The position numbers and the translations under genes were made by a program. From Flexithrix dorotheae DSM 6795 (lineage in GTDB: Bacteria; Bacteroidota; Bacteroidia; Cytophagales; Flammeovirgaceae), in the NCBI RefSeq assembly GCF_000379765.1, contig NZ_KB903430.1, forward strand, positions 62,001 to 126,000: DNA of 64,000 nucleotides, read 5' to 3'. This document shows positions 54,212 through 63,661 of the stretch, piece after piece; position 1 is the stretch's first letter, and the number at the start of each line of letters is the position of its first letter. The notes beneath the pieces are model-generated. The model had not been told where the DNA came from, searched no databases, and saw only the letters and a list, made by a program, of their open reading frames with translations.

Positions 54212-55201
54212 TTATTCAACAGACACCAAATTAGGCAAACATTTTAATTTTTCTAATTCTCCCGAGTTAATTTTTCGTTCGCTAAAGTAGAATTTTTGGA
54301 GCTTTTCCAACTTGCAAATATCTCGGGGAAAAGTAAAGGATGAGGCACAAATTTCCCCAAGACTACCAATACACATCACATCAATATTGAGTTCTTCCAA
54401 TTCCGAAAGATTGGTAACAGATTCGGGAAGGGACTTAAAATTATTTACAAACAAATTCAGTACTTTCAACTTGGTTAAATTCTCTATTTCCTCAGGAATC
54501 TCCTCCAACAATTGCCCCATGAGATGAAGTTCTTCCAATTGGTTTAGTTTACAAATAACCATTGGGAATTCTTCCAGAGTTTCCCCCACAGGCACTCCCT
54601 CCGACCAGTTATTATCAAGCCCCAAATAGCTCAGCTTTTGAAAATTCGAAAATTCTTTGGGCAGGGTTAATAGCCCGTTTCCACCAATATCCAGCACATC
54701 AAGTTGTTGAAGTGCACATATGTTTTTCACGCTTTCAGGACTTAGCTCATTGTGAAAAAGGTGCAATTCATCCAGCTGTGTAAGCTGCTTTATGGCAGAA
54801 GGAATTTCCCTGATATAATGGTACCTTAAATCCAGTATTCTCAATTTTTTCAGGTTGAATAACCCTTCTGGAAGGCTATCCATAAAGAAAATGTCTTCTT
54901 CCAGGAATTTTTCCATATAACTATCCCCTCCCCTAAAATAAAGTTCTTCCAGGCCGGCTAATTTTGTAATGACAGCTGGAAATTCATTAAAATTATTTCT
55001 GCTGATGTCCAATACTTTTAATTTGGTAAGAGTAGAAATTTCCTTAGGCAAACTGGTAAGTTTCTGGTCATAAAGGGAAAGTTTAATTACTTTTTCAGGG
55101 GATTGCAAAGCTTCTTCAATTGATGAATACACTCCATTCTCCTGTCCATAGGATGTGACTACAAAAAATAATAAAGTTAAAACAAAAGCTATAGGTTTCA
55201 T
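54212..55201 (-). CDS. Exported leucine-rich repeat protein
   Basis: 329 residues from the chosen ATG at 55201 (signal peptide MKPIAFVLTLLFFVVTSYG-QE); the frame is open to 55234. About eleven leucine-rich repeats follow, of the LP-x-EI-x-x-LT-x-LK-x-LDIS-x-N type (about 35-325). They form a curved protein-binding surface at the cell envelope. It ends 10 bp before the acetyltransferase gene on the same strand, so the two may be co-transcribed. Ligand unknown. Confidence 0.82.
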   Translation of the reverse strand: MKPIAFVLTLLFFVVTSYGQENGVYSSIEEALQSPEKVIKLSLYDQKLTSLPKEISTLTKLKVLDISRNNFNEFPAVITKLAGLEELYFRGGDSYMEKFLEEDIFFMDSLPEGLFNLKKLRILDLRYHYIREIPSAIKQLTQLDELHLFHNELSPESVKNICALQQLDVLDIGGNGLLTLPKEFSNFQKLSYLGLDNNWSEGVPVGETLEEFPMVICKLNQLEELHLMGQLLEEIPEEIENLTKLKVLNLFVNNFKSLPESVTNLSELEELNIDVMCIGSLGEICASSFTFPRDICKLEKLQKFYFSERKINSGELEKLKCLPNLVSVE

Positions 55202-55317
55202 GAGTCTGAGTTTTTGGCAATCAATGTTACTCAATTTAACCTTTTCTTGGGAGAATAGCTATTTTAATCCTTTCTGATTAAGCAATTAAAATTTTAATTT
55301 CAATAGAAAAATTCTAT

Positions 55318-56703
55318 CTACAAAGGTCGAATTTCAGTACTCATTTCCGGGATGTACCAGACATTATTTTCAAGATCAACGCCCCCACCCAGATTTTCCT
55401 GCACCACCCTGTCAACAATAAAAACACCATCTTCAGCAATTTGCTCAAAGTTATCTATGCCATTACCGGGGAAATTTTGCCGGGTTCTGTGGATATTAAA
55501 TTTATTGGAGAACCGGCTATTAAAAGCCTTCTCTATTCCCTCTTTCCCAATCATAAAACCAATTAATCCACCCCAGGTGGCAGTAGGATTGTCAGAATCC
55601 CAACCAGCCAAAGTTCCTATTTTTACAGTTTCCTTAAAATCTCCCTCTCCATAAAACAAACTTACCAAGCTTGCTGCATAGTTGATCCCTGCAGCAAAAC
55701 AGCCATTGCAAGGCAGGTTTTGTGAAGTGATGTCATACCCATCCATTTGCTCCACCTGATACCTTACATACACTGAATCACGGGTTTGTGCCCAGGGCAA
55801 ACCTTCTTCATATTTTCCTTTCACATATTCATACATTTTTGCCGCATATGAATCTTCCGGGAGCCTTTTTCGCGCTTCCTCCGCCATCCATTCCATTCTT
55901 TCCTTCATAGGCAAACCCACATCCGCTTTTGAAGCCAGGGAATACATGATCACGTAAAATTCTGCAATCCAGGCCGCTTCTCCACCAGCAGAAGTTCTGA
56001 TAGGAAGGGAGGCCATTTCCAAAGCAAAATCTGGTCGGGCAGGTGCATAAAAGCCAAAAATCTCAGTAGTAAGTTGGGCATCGATCATTTCGTAATGCTC
56101 ATTTTTATCCGGATCACTTGTGGCCGGAGGAATCACTCCCTCCTTCATCAGGTCCAGGACTTTTTGATTGGAAACCCATAAATAATTTTCCTCTTCCAAC
56201 TTAATATGTTTCAACCAACCCTCTCTAATCTGCGCTCCAGTTAACAGGCTGGTTTGGTGGGTTTTCAGTAAATGCTGATAAATATATTCAATATCAGTAT
56301 CGTCATCTGCCCCCCAGACTTCATTTTCTCCCCTTAATACAAAATCAATAGTAGGGGATAAATCACTTGGATTTTCAGACCAAATATTTGGTAAATCAGG
56401 TTTTCCCCAATCATCAGGGCCATAAAAATCTCCAGATTTTAAATCCCCAATATTCCCCACTTTATCCATTTCCGTAACCAGACCTGTCCAGTTGGCAATG
56501 CATTGTCCCAGCCAGAATCCATACAGCTGATCAAAATATTTTTCTCGGGAAATCACCATATCCGTGGCCTTTTTCTCATAAGCTTTATACTCCATCTTAG
56601 GATTGGAAATCACAGATTCTTTCGGAAGTTCATCTGTCTTTTTACTTTGGCAGGAAAAGAGAAGGGTAAAAATGAAGATGGGTGAAAGATAAAGTTTTAT
56701 CAT
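55318..56703 (-). CDS. ADP-ribosylglycohydrolase-family lipoprotein
   Basis: 461 residues from the chosen ATG at 56703, which begins a lipoprotein leader with lipobox LFSC; the frame is open to 56742. The ADP-ribosylglycohydrolase fold is indicated by FWLGQCIANWTG near the start, the metal-binding DDDTDIEYIYQ, and the C-terminal GWDSDNPTATWGGLIG. The family removes ADP-ribose from proteins or related N-glycosidic substrates. Exported members are frequent in Bacteroidota sugar loci; the lipobox places this one outside the cytosol, so a sugar substrate is more likely than protein ADP-ribose. Confidence 0.82.
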   Translation of the reverse strand: MIKLYLSPIFIFTLLFSCQSKKTDELPKESVISNPKMEYKAYEKKATDMVISREKYFDQLYGFWLGQCIANWTGLVTEMDKVGNIGDLKSGDFYGPDDWGKPDLPNIWSENPSDLSPTIDFVLRGENEVWGADDDTDIEYIYQHLLKTHQTSLLTGAQIREGWLKHIKLEEENYLWVSNQKVLDLMKEGVIPPATSDPDKNEHYEMIDAQLTTEIFGFYAPARPDFALEMASLPIRTSAGGEAAWIAEFYVIMYSLASKADVGLPMKERMEWMAEEARKRLPEDSYAAKMYEYVKGKYEEGLPWAQTRDSVYVRYQVEQMDGYDITSQNLPCNGCFAAGINYAASLVSLFYGEGDFKETVKIGTLAGWDSDNPTATWGGLIGFMIGKEGIEKAFNSRFSNKFNIHRTRQNFPGNGIDNFEQIAEDGVFIVDRVVQENLGGGVDLENNVWYIPEMSTEIRPL

Positions 56704-56835
56704 TTGCCTAAAGATTAGTAGGTAGTTCATTTTCAAGCTCATGGATTAATGTAGAAAAATAATGGTTCCATGAATGTAAGGATAGGGTTAATTTTTTCAA
56801 AGGATATTGAGGTTAATTTTAAGGAAGAAAAACCA

Positions 56836-57831
56836 TCAAACCCTAATCACCACTTTCCCTTTAGCCAAACCATTGCCCAAATAACTAAAAGCCTCAGCTC
56901 CTTCATTTAATGGGAAAACTTTATCGATCATCGTACGGATTTTATTTTCTTCTATTAAGGAAAGAATGTGCTGAATATCTTTCTCATTTTGTTTATGAGC
57001 CAAAATGCCCAAATCCTTTTTACCAGACATTGAAATTAAAGAACCGAAAATTAAGGTCTGAAAAATCCGATTTAAAGCCCCACCTACCATCACATACCTT
57101 CCGTTTGCCTTTAAGGCTTTTTTCAGGTCAAAAATGGACCGATAGGCCACAAAATCAATGATTAAATCATACTGACCTTCAAACTGAGTAAAATCTTCCT
57201 GTTGGTAATCAATTACGTTATCTGCTCCAAGTGAACGCATAAACTCCTGTTTCCCGGCATTATCCACACCAGTAACTTCAGCTCCATAAAGTTTGGCCAA
57301 TTGAATACCGAAAGTTCCGGCTCCTCCTCCCGCCCCATTGATCAGCACTTTCTCTTCTTTCTGAAGCTTTCCCTTATCTCGTATGGCCTGTAGGGCAACC
57401 ACTGCAGCCTGAGGAATAGCTGCCACTTCCTCAAAAGACAGGGAAACTGGTTTTTTAAGTAATTTATCCGAAGGAACTGTCACAAACTCAGCCAGGCAAC
57501 CCCACCTTTCAAAAATATCCCCGAATACCTCATCTCCCTGCTTAAATCCCACTACCTTAGCCCCTACAGCTTCTACAATTCCGGAGAAATCTGATCCCAA
57601 AATCTGATACTTTGGTTTAAACATTCCCCACATTCTGGTATACAAAGGAACTCCTCTCAAAAACTCTATATCCGATGCATTTAATGAAACTGCTTTTACC
57701 TTTACCAGGACCTCATTTTCATTTGGCAAAGGCTTATCCTTTTCTCTTAATTTTAGCTCATCAGGAGAACCATAGTTTTCGTAAACCAGTACCTTCATTC
57801 TTTTGGGTTTCATGGGATTTTTAGTACTCAA
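56836..57831 (-). CDS. Medium-chain NAD(P)-dependent dehydrogenase/quinone oxidoreductase
   Basis: 331 residues. GroES-like N-terminal domain (LVKVKAVSLNASDIEFLRG, GSDFSGIVEAVG, GDEVFGD) and a Rossmann domain with INGAGGGAGTFGIQLAKLYG. The usual catalytic-zinc Cys is absent (ASDIEF), as in quinone oxidoreductase-like members. Met12 (57798) matches the common family start and may be the true one. It lies 24 bp downstream of the SMP-30 gene remnant on the same strand. Confidence 0.88.
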   Translation of the reverse strand: MSTKNPMKPKRMKVLVYENYGSPDELKLREKDKPLPNENEVLVKVKAVSLNASDIEFLRGVPLYTRMWGMFKPKYQILGSDFSGIVEAVGAKVVGFKQGDEVFGDIFERWGCLAEFVTVPSDKLLKKPVSLSFEEVAAIPQAAVVALQAIRDKGKLQKEEKVLINGAGGGAGTFGIQLAKLYGAEVTGVDNAGKQEFMRSLGADNVIDYQQEDFTQFEGQYDLIIDFVAYRSIFDLKKALKANGRYVMVGGALNRIFQTLIFGSLISMSGKKDLGILAHKQNEKDIQHILSLIEENKIRTMIDKVFPLNEGAEAFSYLGNGLAKGKVVIRV

Positions 57832-57855
57832 TATTAATATCTCCTAAGCATAAGA

Positions 57856-58768
57856 TTACTGTTTAAGCGCAACAGAATAAATCTGACCAGCCATCATATC
57901 TGGGAGTAATAACCTGCCTTTATCTTCCTCTAAATAAAAGTCGGCTGCAGATTTTAAACCTTCAATGAGCACTGTCGATTCTTCAGTTTTACCATCGATT
58001 TTCCAAACTTTTCCTTGTGCCCAACTACTGACATAATAATTCCCCTGGCTATCTTGTTCCACTGCATCAGCCCCTCTAAACTGACCTTTCAAAGGAGTTA
58101 ATTTACCATCTCTCATGACTAAAAAATTACCAAGGAAAAATCCTCCAACCATTATGTTTCCATTATTATCTACCCCTACTCCATTTGGATTCAACATTAA
58201 GGGAAGAGTATCCTGGGAAATAGACACAGATCCATTCAAATCGATATGATAAATACGACCCAATTGAGGGACCATTCTGGCCTGCTCACTATCAAGAGGC
58301 CACAAATTATTATTTTCATCCCGCATATATTGCGTTGCCCCCATATCAGCTATATAGATTCCCTTTGATTGAGCATCTACAGCCACATCATTCAGATACA
58401 AAACCTCTTCCGGGAAGTGCTCTTTATTCACAAATTCGGTTGCCTTACCATTTTCATCTACTTTCCAGACTCGTGTTAAATCCGAAAAGTACAGATGGCC
58501 GTCTAAAAAAACAATCCCTTTAGGCTCATCAAAACCCCTGGCAAATACTTTTACCCCCTTTTCGGAAATTTCCACCACTTCACCATCGCCCTCTTCTTTT
58601 CCATTCATAATGGTGACATAATAATTACCATCAAATACTTTCTGGTTTCACTCCAACTTCTACAGGAAATTGAATTTCAGAAGAGGATGTACATCCTGTT
58701 AATTGCAACATTGACGTTATCACAATTCCCGCTAAAATTAGTTTCAAACCATAAAATGACTTTTTCAT
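57856..58768 (-). pseudogene. SMP-30/gluconolactonase-like lipoprotein with frameshift
   Basis: The 250-residue frame 57856-58608 encodes most of an SMP-30-type six-bladed propeller (FDEPKGIVFLDGHLYFSDLT, GIYIADMG, NPNGVGVDNNGN). It lacks a signal peptide. Upstream, in another frame, an ATG at 58768 starts a lipoprotein leader with lipobox LTGC that reads on to VGVKPES and stops at TGA. In the downstream frame the reading VFDGNYYVTIMNG joins the propeller. One extra base (or two missing) at about 58636-58642 separates the halves. It is a true disruption or a sequence error; if an error, this is an intact gene of about 303 residues. Confidence 0.75.
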
Positions 58769-58849
58769 TTTTCTTTGTTTAGTTAGTGATGAAAATCTAT
58801 TGGGTAATTTATCCCCTAATTTATTAATAAAGAGAAGCTATTTGTCGGA

Positions 58850-58879
58850 CAAAACAAATTAGGAACTAATCCTAATTTG
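58850..58879 (-). terminator. Terminator of the GH35-like gene
   Basis: Perfect 10-bp arms CAAATTAGGA (58855-58864) / TCCTAATTTG (58870-58879) with a 5-nt loop, 10 bp past the stop, then TTTGTTTTG on the minus strand. Confidence 0.75.
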
Positions 58880-58888
58880 AATATTTTT

Positions 58889-60520
58889 CTATTCATATTC
58901 ATACAATGTAAATCTTTGAATAGAAACATCATCCACAAATGACCTTATATGCCTTCCCTGATGGGTTTGATCTCCATTCAAATGTTGATAAACTATCCAT
59001 TTGCCTTCTTTAAAATAACCACGGTCAGTTTTTAGAATACCTACTCTTGTATCTGTTTTTTTCAAATTTGTAAAGGTAAGTGAAACACCAAATCCGGCAT
59101 AATAAAACTCCTTTTCATCAGTCTGGATAATTATTGCCCCAGATGGCTCCCATTCCTCTGCCTGAGCATTGGGTTCCCATCCTAAATTGAAAGTATGTCT
59201 GGCCTTAAATTCATAATCTCCCAAAATAAAGGTCATTTCTTTTACATCTTTATCTAATAATACCCCTTCCACTCGGTTTTGCCCTCTGTATTTATCCAAA
59301 ACAGGCTTGAATTGTTGAAGCAAATCATAAACTTTTGCCAGTTTATCTTCTTTTGGGGTAAAGGGAGTTCCAGGAATTTGCTCAATAGAAAATGGGGAAA
59401 ATCCCATAGCTTCATAATGTCCAATTGCAAATAAAGCTTTGGCTGCTACCGAATTGTCAAATCGGTGTTCTGGAATAAACAAAGGATTATTTTGTCTTAC
59501 ATATAAATCACACCAATGCTTAAAATCAGGATTATAAAAATCCGGGGCATAAAAATCAATATTTGGCGAACCAGCCTTCCAAACATCCAAAATATGAGGA
59601 AGCGGTCCTGCACTTGGATATCTCCCGGGTTCCCAACCAGTACGATTCAAAGCTGCGTTTACAAATGCGGGTAATGCATATTCTTTTTTACCAGCAGCAC
59701 AAACCTGATCAGTATAACGGGCATAATAATAAGCCATGAAAATTTCATCTGTGTGTAGTCCTTTTCCAAAAACCTCTTCCCAATTCCCTTTGGTTTTAAA
59801 TCCGTTTTTTTTCCAGATTTCCTTAAATTCAGGATTCAATTTTTCTTTATGCTTTTTTAAGTAATCCATCAATTCCCCGGGAATTTCTTTCTCAAATTCA
59901 GCATTGGCCAATAAACTGTGATCTCTGGCCGAAGGCAACATTCCAATTTCATTTTCAGGCTGCATTAAAATAACTGTTTGATCAGATTCATCCACTTCCC
60001 TGATATGTTTCAATAGGGATTGATAGGCATTCAAGTCAGCATTTAAATTATTTACTGAAAATGGAGTTAGAATTTCCTGGCTCTCACCAGATTCACTTTT
60101 GGCTCTTGGGAAACGTTTTTGATCCAACTTCACCCAGGCAGGCACATGGCTTGACATGCTATTTTTCCAGGCTCCAAACCATAATATTACCAATTTCAAT
60201 TCGTGTTTTCTGGCTTCCTGAATTAAATTATCTACCAGATCGTAATCAAATTTTCCTTCCTCCGGCTCTAGCAACTCCCAATAAACAGGGAGCAAAACAG
60301 TATTCATATTCAGGTCCTTTAGCCTTTGCCACACAGGTTCCATTGATTCCATAGTACTGGCTGTTGAATTTCCCAATTCGCCTCCAATCATTAAAAATGG
60401 TTCTGAATTTACCACCATCTGGTATTGATCTCCTTTTTTTACCAACCGGGGAATACTGTGTTGTGCAAAGCTTGGTGTACGTATTATTAGAAATAATAGA
60501 AATATTACGCTACTCTTCAT
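58889..60520 (-). CDS. Exported GH35-like beta-galactosidase (DUF5597 type)
   Basis: 543 residues from the chosen ATG at 60520 (signal peptide MKSSVIFLLFLIIRTPSFA-QH); the frame is open to 60556. The catalytic TIM barrel (about 30-400) has VNSEPFLMIGGELGNS, the acid/base in QPENEIG (Glu191), and the nucleophile in FIPEHRFD. C-terminal beta domain (about 420-543) corresponds to DUF5597. The enzyme probably hydrolyses terminal beta-galactosides outside the inner membrane. Its own terminator follows. Confidence 0.85.
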   Translation of the reverse strand: MKSSVIFLLFLIIRTPSFAQHSIPRLVKKGDQYQMVVNSEPFLMIGGELGNSTASTMESMEPVWQRLKDLNMNTVLLPVYWELLEPEEGKFDYDLVDNLIQEARKHELKLVILWFGAWKNSMSSHVPAWVKLDQKRFPRAKSESGESQEILTPFSVNNLNADLNAYQSLLKHIREVDESDQTVILMQPENEIGMLPSARDHSLLANAEFEKEIPGELMDYLKKHKEKLNPEFKEIWKKNGFKTKGNWEEVFGKGLHTDEIFMAYYYARYTDQVCAAGKKEYALPAFVNAALNRTGWEPGRYPSAGPLPHILDVWKAGSPNIDFYAPDFYNPDFKHWCDLYVRQNNPLFIPEHRFDNSVAAKALFAIGHYEAMGFSPFSIEQIPGTPFTPKEDKLAKVYDLLQQFKPVLDKYRGQNRVEGVLLDKDVKEMTFILGDYEFKARHTFNLGWEPNAQAEEWEPSGAIIIQTDEKEFYYAGFGVSLTFTNLKKTDTRVGILKTDRGYFKEGKWIVYQHLNGDQTHQGRHIRSFVDDVSIQRFTLYEYE

Positions 60521-60705
60521 AAAAATTTGCTGCTGGATCATATTAAAACCTTTCATCAGTTATTACACTTTTACCTATTCTGCTATTGAAGCACTAAAAT
60601 TTATTTATGGGGAGAACTTTTGGTAAATATTGAATTTCAGATGGAAAAAATACATTGAACATTAAAATTCAAGCTTAAAAAAAATTAAAATTCAAAACAA
60701 TTTAT

Positions 60706-61848
60706 TCAAAGGAAATCAAGCTGAAATATCCTTTCCGATTGTTTCCTATTCAGCCTTTTAGGCGTCATTTTCATCAACTGATTTCTCATAAAAATAGCCA
60801 GTGGATTTTCCCAATGTGCTATTTTTCCCAATGTCCAGCTTGTTTTTACTACCTCGTGCGCCTTGGGTTTCCTTAATTTTTGGTATTTGGCAAACGCCTC
60901 ATCCCATTCATATTGCTGCATACATTCGGATAGTACATAAGCATCTTCAATAGCCTGACAAGCTCCCTGCCCCATATTTGGAGTAGTTGCATGAGCAGCA
61001 TCTCCCAAAAGACAGACTTTGCCCTTGTACCAGTTTTTTATCGGAGATAAATCGGAAATTTCAGCTGCATGAATTTTATAAAAGGGGGTAGTTTCAATAA
61101 TATTCCTGATTATCGGATGATAACTTTTAAAATATTCAGCCAGCCTTTCCATAGCATAATCAGATTTTTCAGTTTTCAAAGTCTTCAAAGCATACCAATA
61201 AACTTTTTGAGGGGCAATTTGAACGAAGCCAAATCGATCTCCTTTTCCCCAGGCTTCATTTAACTCATTTTGATATTGCTCAGGAAGTTCGAAATCTGTT
61301 ACACCCCGCCAGCAAACCTGAAATGCATTCCGTGTTTTATTTTCCGCAAAAAGGGAATTTCTCACCACGGAATTCAACCCATCGGCACCTAATAAATAAT
61401 CGCTGTAAGTACTTTCACCATTGTTAAATCTCAGCTTAAAACCCGTTGGATTTTCCTCTACACTGGAAAGTTCATACCCCGTTTTAATAATTTTCTTATC
61501 CAGATGATTCAATAAAATATCTTGCAGTTTTCCCCTGTGAATGGCGATATTCTGTACTTTGTGTTTTCTTTCAAAATACGACAAATCAATGCTTGAAATT
61601 GGTTTTAAACTGGCTCTGGTGATGTGCATAGCAGAAATGGGATTTCCACAAGATGCAATTTCTTCTCTTAACCCCAGCTTTTCAAAAACCTGCATGGCAT
61701 TATTGGCCAAAATTATCCCTGCCCCAACTGTTTTGAATGCCTTGGCCTGTTCAAATATTCTGATTTGTATTTCCTTTTGGGAAAGCGCAATGGCAGTGGT
61801 TAATCCACCAATTCCTGCTCCTATGATGTCAATCGACTTAGTTTTCAT
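60706..61848 (-). CDS. FAD-dependent aromatic-ring monooxygenase-like protein
   Basis: 380 residues. FAD-binding Rossmann motif GAGIGGLTTAIAL (10-22), the second motif near SDYLLGADGLNS, and the GDAAHATTPNMGQG flavin motif near residue 285 identify the p-hydroxybenzoate hydroxylase class. It would hydroxylate an aromatic or related substrate with NAD(P)H and O2. Substrate unknown; no pathway partners are adjacent. Confidence 0.88.
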   Translation of the reverse strand: MKTKSIDIIGAGIGGLTTAIALSQKEIQIRIFEQAKAFKTVGAGIILANNAMQVFEKLGLREEIASCGNPISAMHITRASLKPISSIDLSYFERKHKVQNIAIHRGKLQDILLNHLDKKIIKTGYELSSVEENPTGFKLRFNNGESTYSDYLLGADGLNSVVRNSLFAENKTRNAFQVCWRGVTDFELPEQYQNELNEAWGKGDRFGFVQIAPQKVYWYALKTLKTEKSDYAMERLAEYFKSYHPIIRNIIETTPFYKIHAAEISDLSPIKNWYKGKVCLLGDAAHATTPNMGQGACQAIEDAYVLSECMQQYEWDEAFAKYQKLRKPKAHEVVKTSWTLGKIAHWENPLAIFMRNQLMKMTPKRLNRKQSERIFQLDFL

Positions 61849-62033
61849 TTTCAGGTTTTCAATTTTATTTCATTAAAAATAATGGCCTTATAAATTGATC
61901 AGGCTTTTCCTCCAGTGATTAATTTAATTAGACGAAACCCCTAACTCATATCCAATGTAAAATATGGTGAAAGGTGGCAATTCATGCTGAGCATTACCAG
62001 CATTAACAATGAAGACCCGTTCAGGTAATAATA

Positions 62034-62702
62034 CTACCTTTCCCCTTTTTGCATAGAGGGAAGACGGCTTTTTATGAATTTGAATTGCCCATTATGATTA
62101 GATTCGTGTTCACAAACATGAAACCATTTGCAATAATTATTGGTAGGCCCCCAGAACCAGTCCTGGTCTACTTCCATCAACCAGTTGTCATCCCTATTGG
62201 CTAACTCTTTTAAAGTTTGCGCCCTTACATCACTCAGCTTTTGGAGATAAAAGTCTAAATCATTTCCCTTAATGCTTTTTCGGGCCTCCTCTCCAAGAGC
62301 AGACGCCATATTCCAGTCCCTGACATCCTTTTTGTCCCATTCGCCCCATTTTCTACCTTCAAAAGTATGAATTTGATAAAACCGCTCAGTAGCTGCCAAA
62401 TGCCACAACATGGCTCCAATTGAATTTGCTTTTTCATCAATCAGATAATCCAAATCTTCCACACTCATACCTTTCACCGGACCCAAGATCACCATTCTCA
62501 TCCAATTCAGCATGGAAACCAAAGTACCTATTTGAGGGCTGAATCCTTCCCTGGGGCCAAAAACATTGATTTCTTCCTCACTTAAAGTGGATTGAGAAAT
62601 GCCAGGTTGGGGCATAGTCAACAAGCCACCTGTACCAAAGGCAAATAAGGAAGACTTTTTAATAAAGTTTCTTCGCTCATTAATAGTTTTTTGATTTTCC
62701 AT
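62034..62702 (-). CDS. Exported DinB-family protein
   Basis: 222 residues. A Tat-type leader (ERRNFIKKSSLFAFG) is followed by a four-helix DinB-like bundle with MLNWMRMVILGPVKGM, LWHLAATERFYQIH, and a final HVCEHESNHNGQFKFIK. The His residues near 96 and 200 match the usual metal site. DinB-like proteins are putative thiol or metal-dependent transferases; export by Tat is unusual for the family at large but frequent in Bacteroidota. Confidence 0.82.
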   Translation of the reverse strand: MENQKTINERRNFIKKSSLFAFGTGGLLTMPQPGISQSTLSEEEINVFGPREGFSPQIGTLVSMLNWMRMVILGPVKGMSVEDLDYLIDEKANSIGAMLWHLAATERFYQIHTFEGRKWGEWDKKDVRDWNMASALGEEARKSIKGNDLDFYLQKLSDVRAQTLKELANRDDNWLMEVDQDWFWGPTNNYCKWFHVCEHESNHNGQFKFIKSRLPSMQKGER

Positions 62703-62781
62703 GTGATTGATAATAGTTTAAAAAAAATGATACTTTTTACTCAATTGGGACATTCAGTAAAGATAGAGATTTTATTCGCAT

Positions 62782-63630
62782 TCACTTGCCAGGTTTCATT
62801 ATTCCCATTTGTTCCAAAGCCCTAAAAGTAATTTCTTTTCTAACCTTCGGAAAATCATTCATATCAAACTCTTTTCCCGGCTCCACATTGGTCGCAAAAA
62901 ACCATGTATTATTTTCCAGTTCAATATAACCCACAAACCATCCATTATCCTTTCCTTCACTTATTGACCAGCCCGTTTTCCCACTGAGTTTGTATTCCTC
63001 ATTTTCTTCCATTACCATCATGTCTTTCATAATTTCTTTTGTTCGTGGAGCAATTGGAAGCTCCGGTTGGTAAAATCTTTTAAGGAAGTCAATTTGTTGG
63101 AATTGGGTAATACGTGATGTTCCTTCCAGCCAGAACATATCTATATTTTCTGCATGCACTTGGATATTGCCATAGCTGAATTTATTCAAATACTCATTCA
63201 TTCTTCCTGCTCCAATTTTCCTAGCTACTTCCTGGTAACAGGGGACACAGGAAAAGTGAAATGCCTCCTTAAAAATTAAATCCTGTTCCCAACTTTTTAA
63301 CCATCTTTTTTCCCCATTCCATTTAAAAAGCGTGCTGTCATTTTCAACCACTCCGGTTTCCAGGGCAATAATGGAGTTGGCTATTTTAAAGGTAGAAGCT
63401 GGTAAATTCCCTTTATTTGCCCAGTCAAAATCATTGGAATAATACTGGTCATGATTAAGATCGTAAATTAAAATGGAGCCATTTACCCCAGCGGTGTCAA
63501 TAATTTTCTGGAAGGATAATGCTGTGATTTCCCTTTCAAGTTTTACTTCTTCCTTGGCTTCTGAAGCACTTTGTTTCCCCTGACAGGAAAATAGAAATAC
63601 CCATACAGCAATTAGGAGATATGTTTTCAT
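62782..63630 (-). CDS. Class D (OXA-type) beta-lactamase, lipoprotein
   Basis: 282 residues from the chosen ATG at 63630, which begins a lipoprotein leader (lipobox FSC, Cys16); the frame is open to 63684. All class D motifs are present: Ser79-T-F-Lys82, Ser127-x-Val129, Tyr153-Gly-Asn155, Trp167 and Lys218-Thr-Gly220. The enzyme hydrolyses beta-lactams through an acyl-serine with a carboxylated lysine. The DUF3703 gene lies 31 bp upstream on the same strand. Whether it confers resistance or serves penicillin-binding sensing is not shown. Confidence 0.93.
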   Translation of the reverse strand: MKTYLLIAVWVFLFSCQGKQSASEAKEEVKLEREITALSFQKIIDTAGVNGSILIYDLNHDQYYSNDFDWANKGNLPASTFKIANSIIALETGVVENDSTLFKWNGEKRWLKSWEQDLIFKEAFHFSCVPCYQEVARKIGAGRMNEYLNKFSYGNIQVHAENIDMFWLEGTSRITQFQQIDFLKRFYQPELPIAPRTKEIMKDMMVMEENEEYKLSGKTGWSISEGKDNGWFVGYIELENNTWFFATNVEPGKEFDMNDFPKVRKEITFRALEQMGIMKPGK

Positions 63631-63661
63631 GGATGATGATTGACTGATTGAAATTTGAATA

